Source: Lentisphaeria bacterium
GTDB taxonomy: Bacteria > Verrucomicrobiota > Lentisphaeria > Victivallales > Victivallaceae
NCBI GenBank assembly: GCA_017507125.1
Contig: JAFWBQ010000130.1
Location: 1-64,000, forward strand
Direction of reading: 5' to 3'
DNA length: 64,000 bases
Shown: piece by piece, positions 1-7,446 of the stretch
How the letters are laid out: each line of letters opens with the position of its first letter
Position numbering within the stretch: the first letter of the stretch is position 1
Position numbers and translations under genes: made by a program
The notes under the pieces: model-generated
The model's input: only the letters and a program-made list of their open reading frames with translations
Databases searched by the model: none
What the model was told of the DNA's origin: nothing

Positions 1-164
1 CTCTCCGTAAAATAAAACTATTTTATCAGAAAAATCTGATTAGCTCTTAGATTTTTTCTTTAGATTTCTCAATTTTATTGAGATCTCAAGTGAATTTCAA
101 GGTTCACATCGCACTATTCAATTTTCAATCAGCTGACAATCGCTACAGCAATTGTCGGTTTCTT

Positions 165-193
165 AATATAGCACAGCTTTTTAAGTTTGTCAA
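165..193 (-). promoter_or_regulatory. Promoter, left tandem unit
   Basis: TTGACA at 188-193, spacer 17, TATATT at 165-170, with TG one base before the -10. It reads out of the left edge. Confidence 0.6.
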
Positions 194-268
194 GCTGTGT
201 TTTATATTTTTTTTCAAAAGTTTTATCAACATCACCAACTTTCGCTTATCAGCGATTGCCGGTTGTTT

Positions 269-297
269 AATATAGCACTGATCCAAACTCTTTTCAA
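269..297 (-). promoter_or_regulatory. Promoter, middle tandem unit
   Basis: TTGAAA at 292-297, spacer 17, TATATT at 269-274, extended -10 TG. Same direction as the left unit, 104 bp upstream of it. Confidence 0.55.
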
Positions 298-383
298 GTC
301 ATGTTTTCAACTTTTTGAAGTTTTTTTCATCAGCCATCGCCGTTCAACCTGACGCTGAGGTCAAGGATCACTGACGATTTTCT

Positions 384-412
384 AATATACATCTATTATA
401 AACAAAATGCAA
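384..412 (-). promoter_or_regulatory. Promoter, right tandem unit
   Basis: TTGCAT at 407-412, spacer 17, TATATT at 384-389 directly preceded by TG. 115 bp upstream of the middle unit. Confidence 0.45.
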
Positions 413-522
413 ACGCATTTTAAAACTTTTTCTCATATTTTTCCCAATAGGCCTTTTCTGTGCGGTTCTTCCCCTCTCTTTGAATCAGCAACACACTTCT
501 TACTGGTATTATTTATTTTTGA

Positions 523-531
523 TGCTATATT
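523..531 (+). promoter_or_regulatory. Extended -10 for the TrmH-type gene
   Basis: TGCTATATT at 523-531 is an extended -10 about 40 bp before the ATG at 572. No good -35 is seen at 17 bp, so the TG extension may compensate. Confidence 0.45.
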
Positions 532-571
532 ATAAAGTAAAACGTATCTTATATATATAGGGGAACATTTC

Positions 572-1384
572 ATGAATCCAGTTGTGATCACCAGCGCCCA
601 GAACAATGGGATCAAACACCTTGTCCGCCTGAGAGAACGGCGCGAACGTGAAAAAGAGAAGTTAACAGTCCTTGAAGGATACCGCGAACTCACACGTGCC
701 GATGAATACGGCATGACTATTACCGAGGCATGGTTTTCTCCGGAACTTTTTCTTGGAGAGAACGAATTTCCTTTCCTTGAGCATCTGGAATCAAAAGGGG
801 TCAAACTCTTCCAGGTGCCTCCCCATTTGCTGACAAAGGTCACTTACCGGGATCGCCCCGAAGGTCTTGTTGCAGTTGCAAAGATGCTAAAACATGATCT
901 CGGTTCTATTCCGGTCAAAAAAGACGGTCTCTATCTCTTTGCCGAATCTATCGAAAAACCCGGCAATCTCGGTTCCATGCTCCGCAGTGCCGATGCAGCA
1001 GGAGCCGATGGGCTTATCATCTGTGACCGGCAGACTGACATTTACAACCCCAATGTGATCCGCGCCAGCACAGGTGCCTTGTTTTCAGTTCCTCTTGCCG
1101 AGACTGACAACGAAACAGCTCTTGCCTGGCTGAAGGAAAACAATATCCTTTCTATTGCCACAACACCTCACACTGACAAATGCTACACAGAGATCGACAT
1201 GACCGGCCCTGTTGCCATCATCATGGGCACAGAACAGACCGGATTGACTGACTTCTGGCTCAAGAATGCCGATATTTCTGCAGTCATCCCCATGCTTGGC
1301 AAGATCGATTCACTCAACGTAGCCACAGCGACGACCATTTTACTTTATGAAGCGGCCCGTCAGCGCAATTTTAAGATCCGTTAA
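572..1384 (+). CDS. TrmH/SpoU-family RNA 2'-O-methyltransferase
   Basis: 270 residues, matching two-domain SpoU enzymes that methylate a ribose 2'-OH in rRNA or tRNA using S-adenosylmethionine. The N-terminal ~100 residues look like the substrate-binding domain (it begins ITSAQNNGIKHLVRLRERR, as in RlmB/TsnR-like proteins). The C-terminal SPOUT knot shows all three motifs: EKPGNLGSMLRSADAAGA near 128, IMGTEQTGL near 218 and IPMLGKIDSLNVATA near 239. The ATG follows an AGGGGAA ribosome site. A DUF5696 gene follows after 19 bp, so the two are probably co-transcribed. The exact RNA target cannot be read from sequence. Confidence 0.9.
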   Translation: MNPVVITSAQNNGIKHLVRLRERREREKEKLTVLEGYRELTRADEYGMTITEAWFSPELFLGENEFPFLEHLESKGVKLFQVPPHLLTKVTYRDRPEGLVAVAKMLKHDLGSIPVKKDGLYLFAESIEKPGNLGSMLRSADAAGADGLIICDRQTDIYNPNVIRASTGALFSVPLAETDNETALAWLKENNILSIATTPHTDKCYTEIDMTGPVAIIMGTEQTGLTDFWLKNADISAVIPMLGKIDSLNVATATTILLYEAARQRNFKIR

Positions 1385-1403
1385 AGTTATATAAGGAGCT
1401 TGT

Positions 1404-3104
1404 ATGAATCTCGTTTACATTTATAAAAAAGACGGTAGTATCAACTCTACTGATGCCGTGTTCCATGAAGGAGAGATCAAACTTCCTTTTGCAGAGGATA
1501 TTGAAAAGGTGGAGCTGAAACTTGAACAGTTCCGGGTCCCTGTGGGCTCCCCCGGATATTTCCTGCTCCCCAATCTCAATTACGCAAGTACTCCGGGAAC
1601 CTTGATCCGTTTCAGAGAGCGGCCCGATATCATTGAGGAACATCCTGCCAGCTTCTCTGTTCCCGTATTCGGTGTCACCACAGGCTCAAAGGCTCTTCTT
1701 GCAGTCGTCACTCAGGAAAAATACAGCTATTCACTTAAAATCGAAGTCGCCAACGGCTTTTATGAACTTTCTGCAGTTTTCACTCCTGAAGCAATGGCTC
1801 CCGTCGTCAAACTCTTTGAACTTGAAGGCAAGGAAGCCAATTACTCCGGAATGGCGCGCTGCTACCGGAACTATCAGCTTTCCCGGGGCGCCTGCCGTCC
1901 CCTGAAAGAGCGTATCAAAAATAATCCTGATCTTGAAGAAAGCACCCGCTCGACCATGATCCGGATGAGAATGGGATGGAAACCTGTCCCCCCCACCATT
2001 CTGGAGCAGACCGAGGAAAACGAACCGCCGCTCCATGTTGCCATCACTTTTGACCGTGCCAAAGAAATTTTGAAACGCTGCCGGGAAAAGGGGCTCAAAC
2101 ATGCAGAGTTCTGCCTCGTGGGATGGAACAAGGGCGGACACGACGGGGCATTCCCCGATCTTTTCCCGGTGGAAGAGGCTTTCGGCGGCGAAAAGAAACT
2201 CAGAGAGCTGCTTGAGTTCTCAAAGGAGTGCGACTATAATGTTTCCGCCCACACCAATCTGGTGGACTCCTACTCATTTTCCAAACGCTGCACCCCTGCG
2301 GAAAGGCTTATTGATCCGGACGGCAGCTACCATTTGGGGGGACAATGGGGGGGCGGACAATCCTATTATCTCTGCCCCAAATGCGCCTGTGAAAAGTTTG
2401 CTGCCGAAGATTTTGCCGCGCTCAAAGAGCTGGGATTCAGAGGGACCCATTATCTTGACGTAGCCTCCATCAAGCTGCCTGACGCCTGCCACTCACCCGA
2501 CCATCCTCTTTCCAAAGAGGGGAACGCCTACTGGCGCACCAAAACCATGATCATGGCACAAGAAGTCTTCGGAGCCGTCTCTTCTGAGGGCCCTCTTGAT
2601 TTCTGCGTTGAAGCCATGGACTACTCGCTTTATGCAAACTTCGGCATCACCATAGACAATCCCCCTGCCCTTTGCGAAGGGATCATTCCTTTCTGGAGTC
2701 TGGTCTATCACGGCATCGTGATGTGCAACTGTTCCTATGCCACCGTCAATGAAATGGTAAAAGACGATCCGGATCTGTGGCTCTGGAACCTTGAGTTCGG
2801 CGGCAGGCCCACGGCTTATTTCCACTCCAAGTTCCGTCCCGCCACCGATGGTGCCGCAGCGGATCTGCGCTGCTCCACAGATGAGGAGCTTGACTCCGGC
2901 ATCGACGCTCTGGTCCGCAGAGGCAATGAATTTGAATCCATCGCTGATCTGCAGCTTGAGTTCATTGAGGAACACGAAGAGCTCGCCCCCGGCGTCATCC
3001 GGGAGCGTTACTCCGACGGCACCTCCATCATCATCAATCACAGTGACACCCCCTTTGAGGGCATAGGCGCCAAAAGTTACCGGGTGGACCGGCCGCAGAA
3101 ATAA
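1404..3104 (+). CDS. DUF5696-like glycosidase-type protein
   Basis: 566 residues without a signal peptide, so probably cytoplasmic. The layout resembles DUF5696 proteins: an N-terminal beta-rich part (~1-160), then a TIM-barrel-like region with barrel-type segments such as HAEFCLVGWNKGGHDG, NVSAHTNLVD and GTHYLDVAS. A Cys motif CPKCAC lies near 323-328. Acidic candidates for catalysis include the Asp in YLDVAS and the Glu in CVEAMDY. No assigned reaction is known to me; a role in glycan breakdown is inferred from resemblance to GH barrels. AAGGAG precedes the ATG. A strong hairpin terminator follows at 3141. Confidence 0.6.
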   Translation: MNLVYIYKKDGSINSTDAVFHEGEIKLPFAEDIEKVELKLEQFRVPVGSPGYFLLPNLNYASTPGTLIRFRERPDIIEEHPASFSVPVFGVTTGSKALLAVVTQEKYSYSLKIEVANGFYELSAVFTPEAMAPVVKLFELEGKEANYSGMARCYRNYQLSRGACRPLKERIKNNPDLEESTRSTMIRMRMGWKPVPPTILEQTEENEPPLHVAITFDRAKEILKRCREKGLKHAEFCLVGWNKGGHDGAFPDLFPVEEAFGGEKKLRELLEFSKECDYNVSAHTNLVDSYSFSKRCTPAERLIDPDGSYHLGGQWGGGQSYYLCPKCACEKFAAEDFAALKELGFRGTHYLDVASIKLPDACHSPDHPLSKEGNAYWRTKTMIMAQEVFGAVSSEGPLDFCVEAMDYSLYANFGITIDNPPALCEGIIPFWSLVYHGIVMCNCSYATVNEMVKDDPDLWLWNLEFGGRPTAYFHSKFRPATDGAAADLRCSTDEELDSGIDALVRRGNEFESIADLQLEFIEEHEELAPGVIRERYSDGTSIIINHSDTPFEGIGAKSYRVDRPQK

Positions 3105-3133
3105 TTTTTACTGCTGCACCCGCCGGGAGTGTT

Positions 3134-3499
3134 TCACACAAAGGAGGCTGTAAGTTTCACAGTTCCGCATGAAACTTGCAGTCCTTCTTTTTCTTCTGCA
3201 GAAAAGCTCACCTCATCTGTCACGTCCACATAAAGAAAAGAGTCGTACTTTTCCAGAGGCAGTGCGGCAAAGATCCTGTCAAAGCAGCGCCACAGCTCCC
3301 GGCGGTCACGTAAAAAACCTTTCACTTCAAGGGTGAATTCATTGACCCGGTTCATTCCCGCGGGCATACCGGAGACAAGGTTGATTTCAAACCCCTCCTT
3401 CCTGCCCCGGGGCAGAACGCCGCGGCAGACAGCTCCCGGCATTTCCACAGTTTCTTCCAGCCATGCGGCAAGTTTCTCTTCAGCGTTCAGAATGTCCAT
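3134..3499 (-). CDS. Small hypothetical protein, possibly phage-derived
   Basis: 121 residues from ATG 3499, chosen because AGGAG lies about 9 bp upstream; a TTG at 3505 is less likely. Acidic, no signal peptide, no membrane segment. The size and pattern (helical start, then beta strands with RVNEFTLEVKGF, then a helix around WRCFDRIFAAL) loosely recall phage minor-capsid or tail-terminator proteins, but this is a weak resemblance and no other phage gene is near. It stands alone between a terminator and the tRNA-Arg promoter. Its last ~16 codons lie in the terminator hairpin of the convergent DUF5696 gene. Confidence 0.5.
   Translation of the reverse strand: MDILNAEEKLAAWLEETVEMPGAVCRGVLPRGRKEGFEINLVSGMPAGMNRVNEFTLEVKGFLRDRRELWRCFDRIFAALPLEKYDSFLYVDVTDEVSFSAEEKEGLQVSCGTVKLTASFV
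3141..3192 (+). terminator. Terminator of the TrmH/DUF5696 unit
   Basis: Long hairpin, arms about 3141-3159 and 3170-3186, followed by CTTTTTCTTC. It overlaps the coding 3' end of the convergent small gene. Confidence 0.65.
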
Positions 3500-3567
3500 A
3501 AACAACCTCTCCTTCTGTTCTTTGCGGCAGAATTGCCGACAATGACAAAAAATGTCAAGTAAAAAGT

Positions 3568-3596
3568 TTGACTTTGAAAGAAACTACTGCTATATT
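3568..3596 (+). promoter_or_regulatory. Promoter of tRNA-Arg
   Basis: TTGACT at 3568-3573, spacer 17, TATATT at 3591-3596 with TGC before it; about 70 bp ahead of the tRNA. Confidence 0.7.
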
Positions 3597-3667
3597 ATTA
3601 TAAATGACAGGACGAAAGTCTCAGAAGAAACATGCTGCACAAGCTCTGTTTTGGTCATGATTGGCAT

Positions 3668-3744
3668 GCTCTCATAGCTCAGCTGGATAGAGCGGCTCCC
3701 TCCTAAGGAGCAGGTCATGCGTTCGAATCGCATTGAGAGCGCCA
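3668..3744 (+). tRNA. tRNA-Arg (CCT)
   Basis: Full cloverleaf with CCA encoded. Acceptor GCTCTCA pairs with TGAGAGC, discriminator G. D arm is GCTC/GAGC. Anticodon stem GCTCC/GGAGC holds loop CTCCTAA, giving anticodon CCT for AGG codons. T arm ATGCG/CGCAT has loop TTCGAAT. A T-rich run follows. Confidence 0.95.
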
Positions 3745-3930
3745 CTTTTTGCTCATACTTCTGCTTTTTTCCTTTCGTTGAGCAGATCACCCGCCGGGAG
3801 AGGATGAAAAAGTTTTCTTTCTACCGGAGCGGTCAAATGAAATGAACGCTGTCAAAGTTAAAAAGGACTTTTGTGCCGGATGGATATTCCGGACGTGCTG
3901 AGTCTGTAAATTTTACGGAATTTTCTGACT

Positions 3931-6288
3931 ATGAGTGAAACAAAACCAAATCACGTCATGACTTACAGCCGTGTGGGCGGCAACTATCAGCTGCTTATCA
4001 GAACTTTTGATGATCTTCAAGCTGTACTTGAGCTGGATGAAGCCTTTTGGGCACTGAACTGCGTTGATGTCAACTCATTGCGTATGGATCGCCGCTTTCT
4101 TGCTTTTGTCGACGGCAACAACGATGGCAAAATCAGAACTGACGAAATTCGTGAAGCGGTCCGTTTCTTCCTCAAACATATCCGTCACGGCAAAGGATTT
4201 GAGGCGGAATCCGACACTCTGGAACTTGACGCCATCGACCCCGAAAACGGCGCTGCAATGCTGGAGTCAGCCAGGCTGATCCTTAAAAATCTCAAGAAGG
4301 AGACCGAAACAAAGCTGACTCTCGATGAACTGCGTAACGACAAAGCCATCAAGAGCCGTTCTTACAACAACGGTGACGGCGTTGTCACGCCCGATGCAGA
4401 ACAGGCCGCCGAGATCAATGCAAGAATCGAACTCGTTATGAAAACTGCCGGAGCCGCAGATGACATTTCGGGCGTCAAAGGAGTCAATGCGGCACTTCTT
4501 GATAAGTTTGCTCTTGAAAGTACCGCCTTCCTTGCCTGGGATGAAAAACTGCTCCAGGATGACGGAACTTTGCTCTGCTTCGGTGAGAACACGCCGGTGG
4601 TCTATGAAAAATTTCAGGCTGTCAAGGAGGATATCGACAACTATTTCCTCAATTCAGAGACTCTTGAATTTTTCAGCGTCGAACCTGAACGGGTGGCAAA
4701 AAAAGAACTTGCCGCCGATGTCCGCGCCCCACAGGAGGTCAAGGCTATGCTTGAAAAATCTGTGCTGGCGCTCCCGAGGACAGATTGCACCCTCGACCTG
4801 AATGATAAGCTCAATCCGCTGCTTCGTGCCCGCATCGAAGCCTTCTTCGCCCTGAAAGAGGGAGCCGCGCTTCTGACAGACAATAAACTGACCTCAGATG
4901 AGTGGAACGCTTTCAAAGGAAAAATCGCACCTTACGACGGCTGGAGCAAAGCAAAACCCGCTTTTGCAGCTCCCTATGCCGCCGTGGACAAGGCTCTTCT
5001 CAAAGGGGCCGACAGCGACGAAATCATGGAAACCCTTAAAACGGCGTGTTCAAACGATCTCAATGCCGGAACCGCTCTGGCGGGGATCGACATGCTCCAC
5101 AAGCTCATGCTCTATCAGCGCTATCTCAAGGAGCTTCTGAACAACTTCGTTTCTCTGGCGCAGCTCTTTGATCTCAAAGCGAATTCCCCTCTTCAGACCG
5201 GCAAACTCATCATGGACGGACGCCACTTCACACTGGTGGTTCCGGTTGCAGATCCGGCAGAGCACAAACGTATCGTGGCAGGCAGCAATATCTGCGTGCT
5301 CTATATCGAACTTTCAAGTACCGCTGCAGCTGTAAAAGTTCCGTGGAAGAACCTTGCTGTCGCTGTCACTTCCGGCAATATGCGGAACCTTTTCATCGGG
5401 AAACGGGGACTTTTCTTCACCGTTGAAGGCGAAGTCTTTGACGCAAAAGTCACCGCCTTTGTGGAACAGCCAGTTTCCATCAGCGAAGCTCTCAGGAACC
5501 CCTTCTACCGTTTTGCCTCCTTTATCGGGGATCAGATCAGCAAGTTTTTCAACACCAAAGCCGCTTCTGCCCAAAAAGAGATGGGCGGTCAGATCGCTTC
5601 AGGGAAGCTCCCTCCGGCTCCGGCGCCCAATGCGCCCGGCAACGGTTCCATGCTCCTCATGAGCGGAGGTATCGGCATCGCCGCTCTGGGAAGTTCGATT
5701 GCTTTCATCACCAAACAGCTGCAGAATGTTTCCGTCTGGGACATTCTCTCAGTGATCCTGGGGATCATATTGATCTTCGGCGGTCCGGTGGTCATCATTT
5801 CACTGATCAAACTCTATTACAGGGATCTCTCACGGTTCCTTGAAGCCACCGGATGTGCCGTCAACCGCAAAATGCGTATGACCCGTAAAATGGGCAAGAT
5901 TTTCACCTTCCAACCCATTATGCCTGAGGGTGAAAAGATCCGTCTCAAGGTCGCTTCACGTCCTGCACAGGGCAGTTGGAAATACACGTTGCTCGGCATT
6001 TTGATCACCATTCTCATCGCCGCCGCTGCCGGCGGAGTCTGGTACATGCGGGGCGTGGAACGGAGCAAAAGAGCCTGTCAGACTCCTGCTGCTGCAGAAA
6101 AGGCGGTAAAAGAGACTCCGGCAAAAGTTCCGGCGGCAAAGCCCGCTGCTCCGGCAGTGAAAGCTCCGGCGGCAAAGCCCGCGGTTCCGGCAGTGAAGGC
6201 TCCGGCGGCACAGCCCGCGGTTCCGGCAGTGAAAGCTCCGGCGGCAAAACCTGCGGCTCCGGCTCCTGCCACTCTTCAGAAAAAATAA
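3931..6288 (+). CDS. EF-hand membrane protein with Pro/Ala/Lys tail
   Basis: 785 residues, function not recognised. Residues 61-72 form a textbook calcium-binding EF loop (DGNNDGKIRTDE, with D/N/D/G/I/E in place), and a degenerate NNGDG loop lies near 146. The long middle part is helical and soluble. Three hydrophobic stretches follow in the last third: after GNGSMLLMSGG, at WDILSVILGIILIFGG, and at LLGILITILIAAAAGGVWY. The C-terminus after the last one is a low-complexity tail of four PAAKPA(A/V)PAVKA-type repeats. No signal peptide and no clear ribosome site are seen. Calcium sensing at the membrane is an inference from the EF loop alone. The next gene begins 33 bp downstream. Confidence 0.7.
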   Translation: MSETKPNHVMTYSRVGGNYQLLIRTFDDLQAVLELDEAFWALNCVDVNSLRMDRRFLAFVDGNNDGKIRTDEIREAVRFFLKHIRHGKGFEAESDTLELDAIDPENGAAMLESARLILKNLKKETETKLTLDELRNDKAIKSRSYNNGDGVVTPDAEQAAEINARIELVMKTAGAADDISGVKGVNAALLDKFALESTAFLAWDEKLLQDDGTLLCFGENTPVVYEKFQAVKEDIDNYFLNSETLEFFSVEPERVAKKELAADVRAPQEVKAMLEKSVLALPRTDCTLDLNDKLNPLLRARIEAFFALKEGAALLTDNKLTSDEWNAFKGKIAPYDGWSKAKPAFAAPYAAVDKALLKGADSDEIMETLKTACSNDLNAGTALAGIDMLHKLMLYQRYLKELLNNFVSLAQLFDLKANSPLQTGKLIMDGRHFTLVVPVADPAEHKRIVAGSNICVLYIELSSTAAAVKVPWKNLAVAVTSGNMRNLFIGKRGLFFTVEGEVFDAKVTAFVEQPVSISEALRNPFYRFASFIGDQISKFFNTKAASAQKEMGGQIASGKLPPAPAPNAPGNGSMLLMSGGIGIAALGSSIAFITKQLQNVSVWDILSVILGIILIFGGPVVIISLIKLYYRDLSRFLEATGCAVNRKMRMTRKMGKIFTFQPIMPEGEKIRLKVASRPAQGSWKYTLLGILITILIAAAAGGVWYMRGVERSKRACQTPAAAEKAVKETPAKVPAAKPAAPAVKAPAAKPAVPAVKAPAAQPAVPAVKAPAAKPAAPAPATLQKK
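6130..6262 (+). repeat. 36 bp coding tandem repeat
   Basis: Units at 6130-6165, 6166-6201 and 6202-6237, plus a partial fourth. In frame, encoding 12-residue Pro/Ala/Val/Lys units in the tail of the EF-hand protein. Confidence 0.9.
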
Positions 6289-6321
6289 AACATTCACATA
6301 ACCATCAGAAAGGATAAAACT

Positions 6322-7446
6322 ATGAAAGTACCGTTGCTGGATCTCTGCCCCCAGTACAATTCCCTCAAAGACGAGATCTTGAAAGAGATCGCTGAAGTCT
6401 GCGACTCCCAGCGCTTCATCCTTGGCGCCAAAGTGGAAAAACTTGAGGAAGAACTCAAAATTTACTGTCAGTCCGCAGGCTGCGTCGGCGTGACCAGCGG
6501 TTCTGACGCGCTGTTGATCGCTCTGATGGTTGAACAGATCAAACCCGGAGATGAAATCATCACCTCCCCCTTCACCTTCTTTGCCACTGTTGGCGCTATT
6601 GTCCGCGCCGGTGCCAAGCCTGTCTTTGCCGATATCGATCCTGTGACCTTCAATATCGATCCTGTCAAGGTGGCTGAAAAGATCACGCCCAAAACCCGTG
6701 CCATCATTCCTGTTCACCTTTTCGGACAGTCTGCCGACATGGATCCCATCATGGAACTTGCCGCCAAACACAACCTTTTCGTCATCGAAGACGGCTGTCA
6801 GGCGATCGGTGCCGAATACAAGGGCCGCCGGGTGGGTTCTATCGGTGACTACGGTGCCTTCAGCTTCTTCCCCAGCAAGAACCTGGGCTGCTTCGGCGAC
6901 GGCGGTGCTGTGACCTGCAACAGTGCAGAGCGCAACAATCTGCTCAAGATCTACCGCAACCACGGTCAGAGCGGCACCTATATCCACGAATATGTGGGCG
7001 GCAATTTCCGTCTGGACGCTCTTCAGGCGGCAGTGCTTTCCATCAAGCTCCGCGCTCTTGACTCCTGGAGCGGGGGCCGTCAGCGCAACGCAGCGGAATA
7101 TGATGAACTTCTCAAAGGTCTTGAGGCGAAAGGCGTCATCGCCGCTCCCAAAAAGGCGGCATACGATGTCCGTCATATCTACAACCAGTATGTCATCCGG
7201 GTCATGGATGGCAAACGTGATGCTCTCAAAGCCTTCCTGGCTGAGAAAGAGATCGGCTGTGCCGTGTACTATCCCCTGTCGCTCCATCTGCAGACCTGTT
7301 TCAAGGATCTCGGCGGTAAAGCCGGAGACTATCCCGTCTGCGAAAAGGCGACCTCCGAGGTGCTGGCACTGCCCATCTATCCTGAGTCAACTTCTGCTCA
7401 GCGTCAATATGTGGCGGACTCCATCGCGGAATTTTTCGCTAAATGA
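6322..7446 (+). CDS. DegT/DnrJ/EryC1-family aminotransferase
   Basis: 374 residues, normal family length. These PLP enzymes transaminate nucleotide-linked keto-sugars to amino-sugars for surface glycans. Visible hallmarks: VTSGSDALLIAL near 54 (cofactor phosphate region), FVIEDGCQAIGA with the Asp for the pyridine nitrogen, and SFFPSKNLGCFGDGG with the likely Schiff-base Lys at about 186. AGAAAGGA precedes the ATG. The stop overlaps the start of the ABC exporter gene (ATGA), so translation is probably coupled. The substrate is unknown; the neighbouring exporter and Mur ligase suggest an envelope precursor. Confidence 0.9.
   Translation: MKVPLLDLCPQYNSLKDEILKEIAEVCDSQRFILGAKVEKLEEELKIYCQSAGCVGVTSGSDALLIALMVEQIKPGDEIITSPFTFFATVGAIVRAGAKPVFADIDPVTFNIDPVKVAEKITPKTRAIIPVHLFGQSADMDPIMELAAKHNLFVIEDGCQAIGAEYKGRRVGSIGDYGAFSFFPSKNLGCFGDGGAVTCNSAERNNLLKIYRNHGQSGTYIHEYVGGNFRLDALQAAVLSIKLRALDSWSGGRQRNAAEYDELLKGLEAKGVIAAPKKAAYDVRHIYNQYVIRVMDGKRDALKAFLAEKEIGCAVYYPLSLHLQTCFKDLGGKAGDYPVCEKATSEVLALPIYPESTSAQRQYVADSIAEFFAK

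Larger units (their letters stand above)
120..412 (-). repeat. Three diverged tandem promoter/leader units
   Basis: Read on the minus strand, three units of about 104-115 bp follow one another. Each has a -35 box, a 17 bp spacer and TATATTA, then a short leader. The left and middle units share a leader of the form AACCGrCAATyGCTG just after the -10. The rightmost unit is more diverged. In the left unit the leader forms a 9 bp hairpin (135-156, one mismatch); in the middle unit a 5 bp perfect hairpin (242-255). Confidence 0.55.
1..571. other. Gene-free AT-rich region with leftward promoters
   Basis: No convincing coding frame is present; the only open frames are short and AT-driven. The stretch holds three tandem leftward promoter-like units (separate entries) and, at the right end, the leader of the rightward methyltransferase gene. 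The gene served by the leftward promoters must lie beyond the left edge, or the units make short RNAs. A small inverted repeat (atcag...ctgat) lies near 26-40 but has no clear T-run. Confidence 0.7.

Noticed and set aside
78-275. Rightward 65-codon frame at the left edge
   Set aside because: AT-rich, Phe/Asn-heavy, no ribosome site, and it crosses two well-formed leftward promoters.
3780-3843. 13-codon leader peptide before the EF-hand gene
   Set aside because: GGGAGAGG abuts the ATG with no spacing and there is no attenuator-like structure after it.
6130-6262. CRISPR-like regular repeat
   Set aside because: 36 bp units are contiguous without spacers and code in frame for a Pro/Ala/Lys tail.
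5956-7287. Leftward 443-codon frame opposite the EF-hand and aminotransferase genes
   Set aside because: Shadow of strong codon bias on the other strand; Arg/Cys/Ser-rich low-complexity translation in the repeat region.
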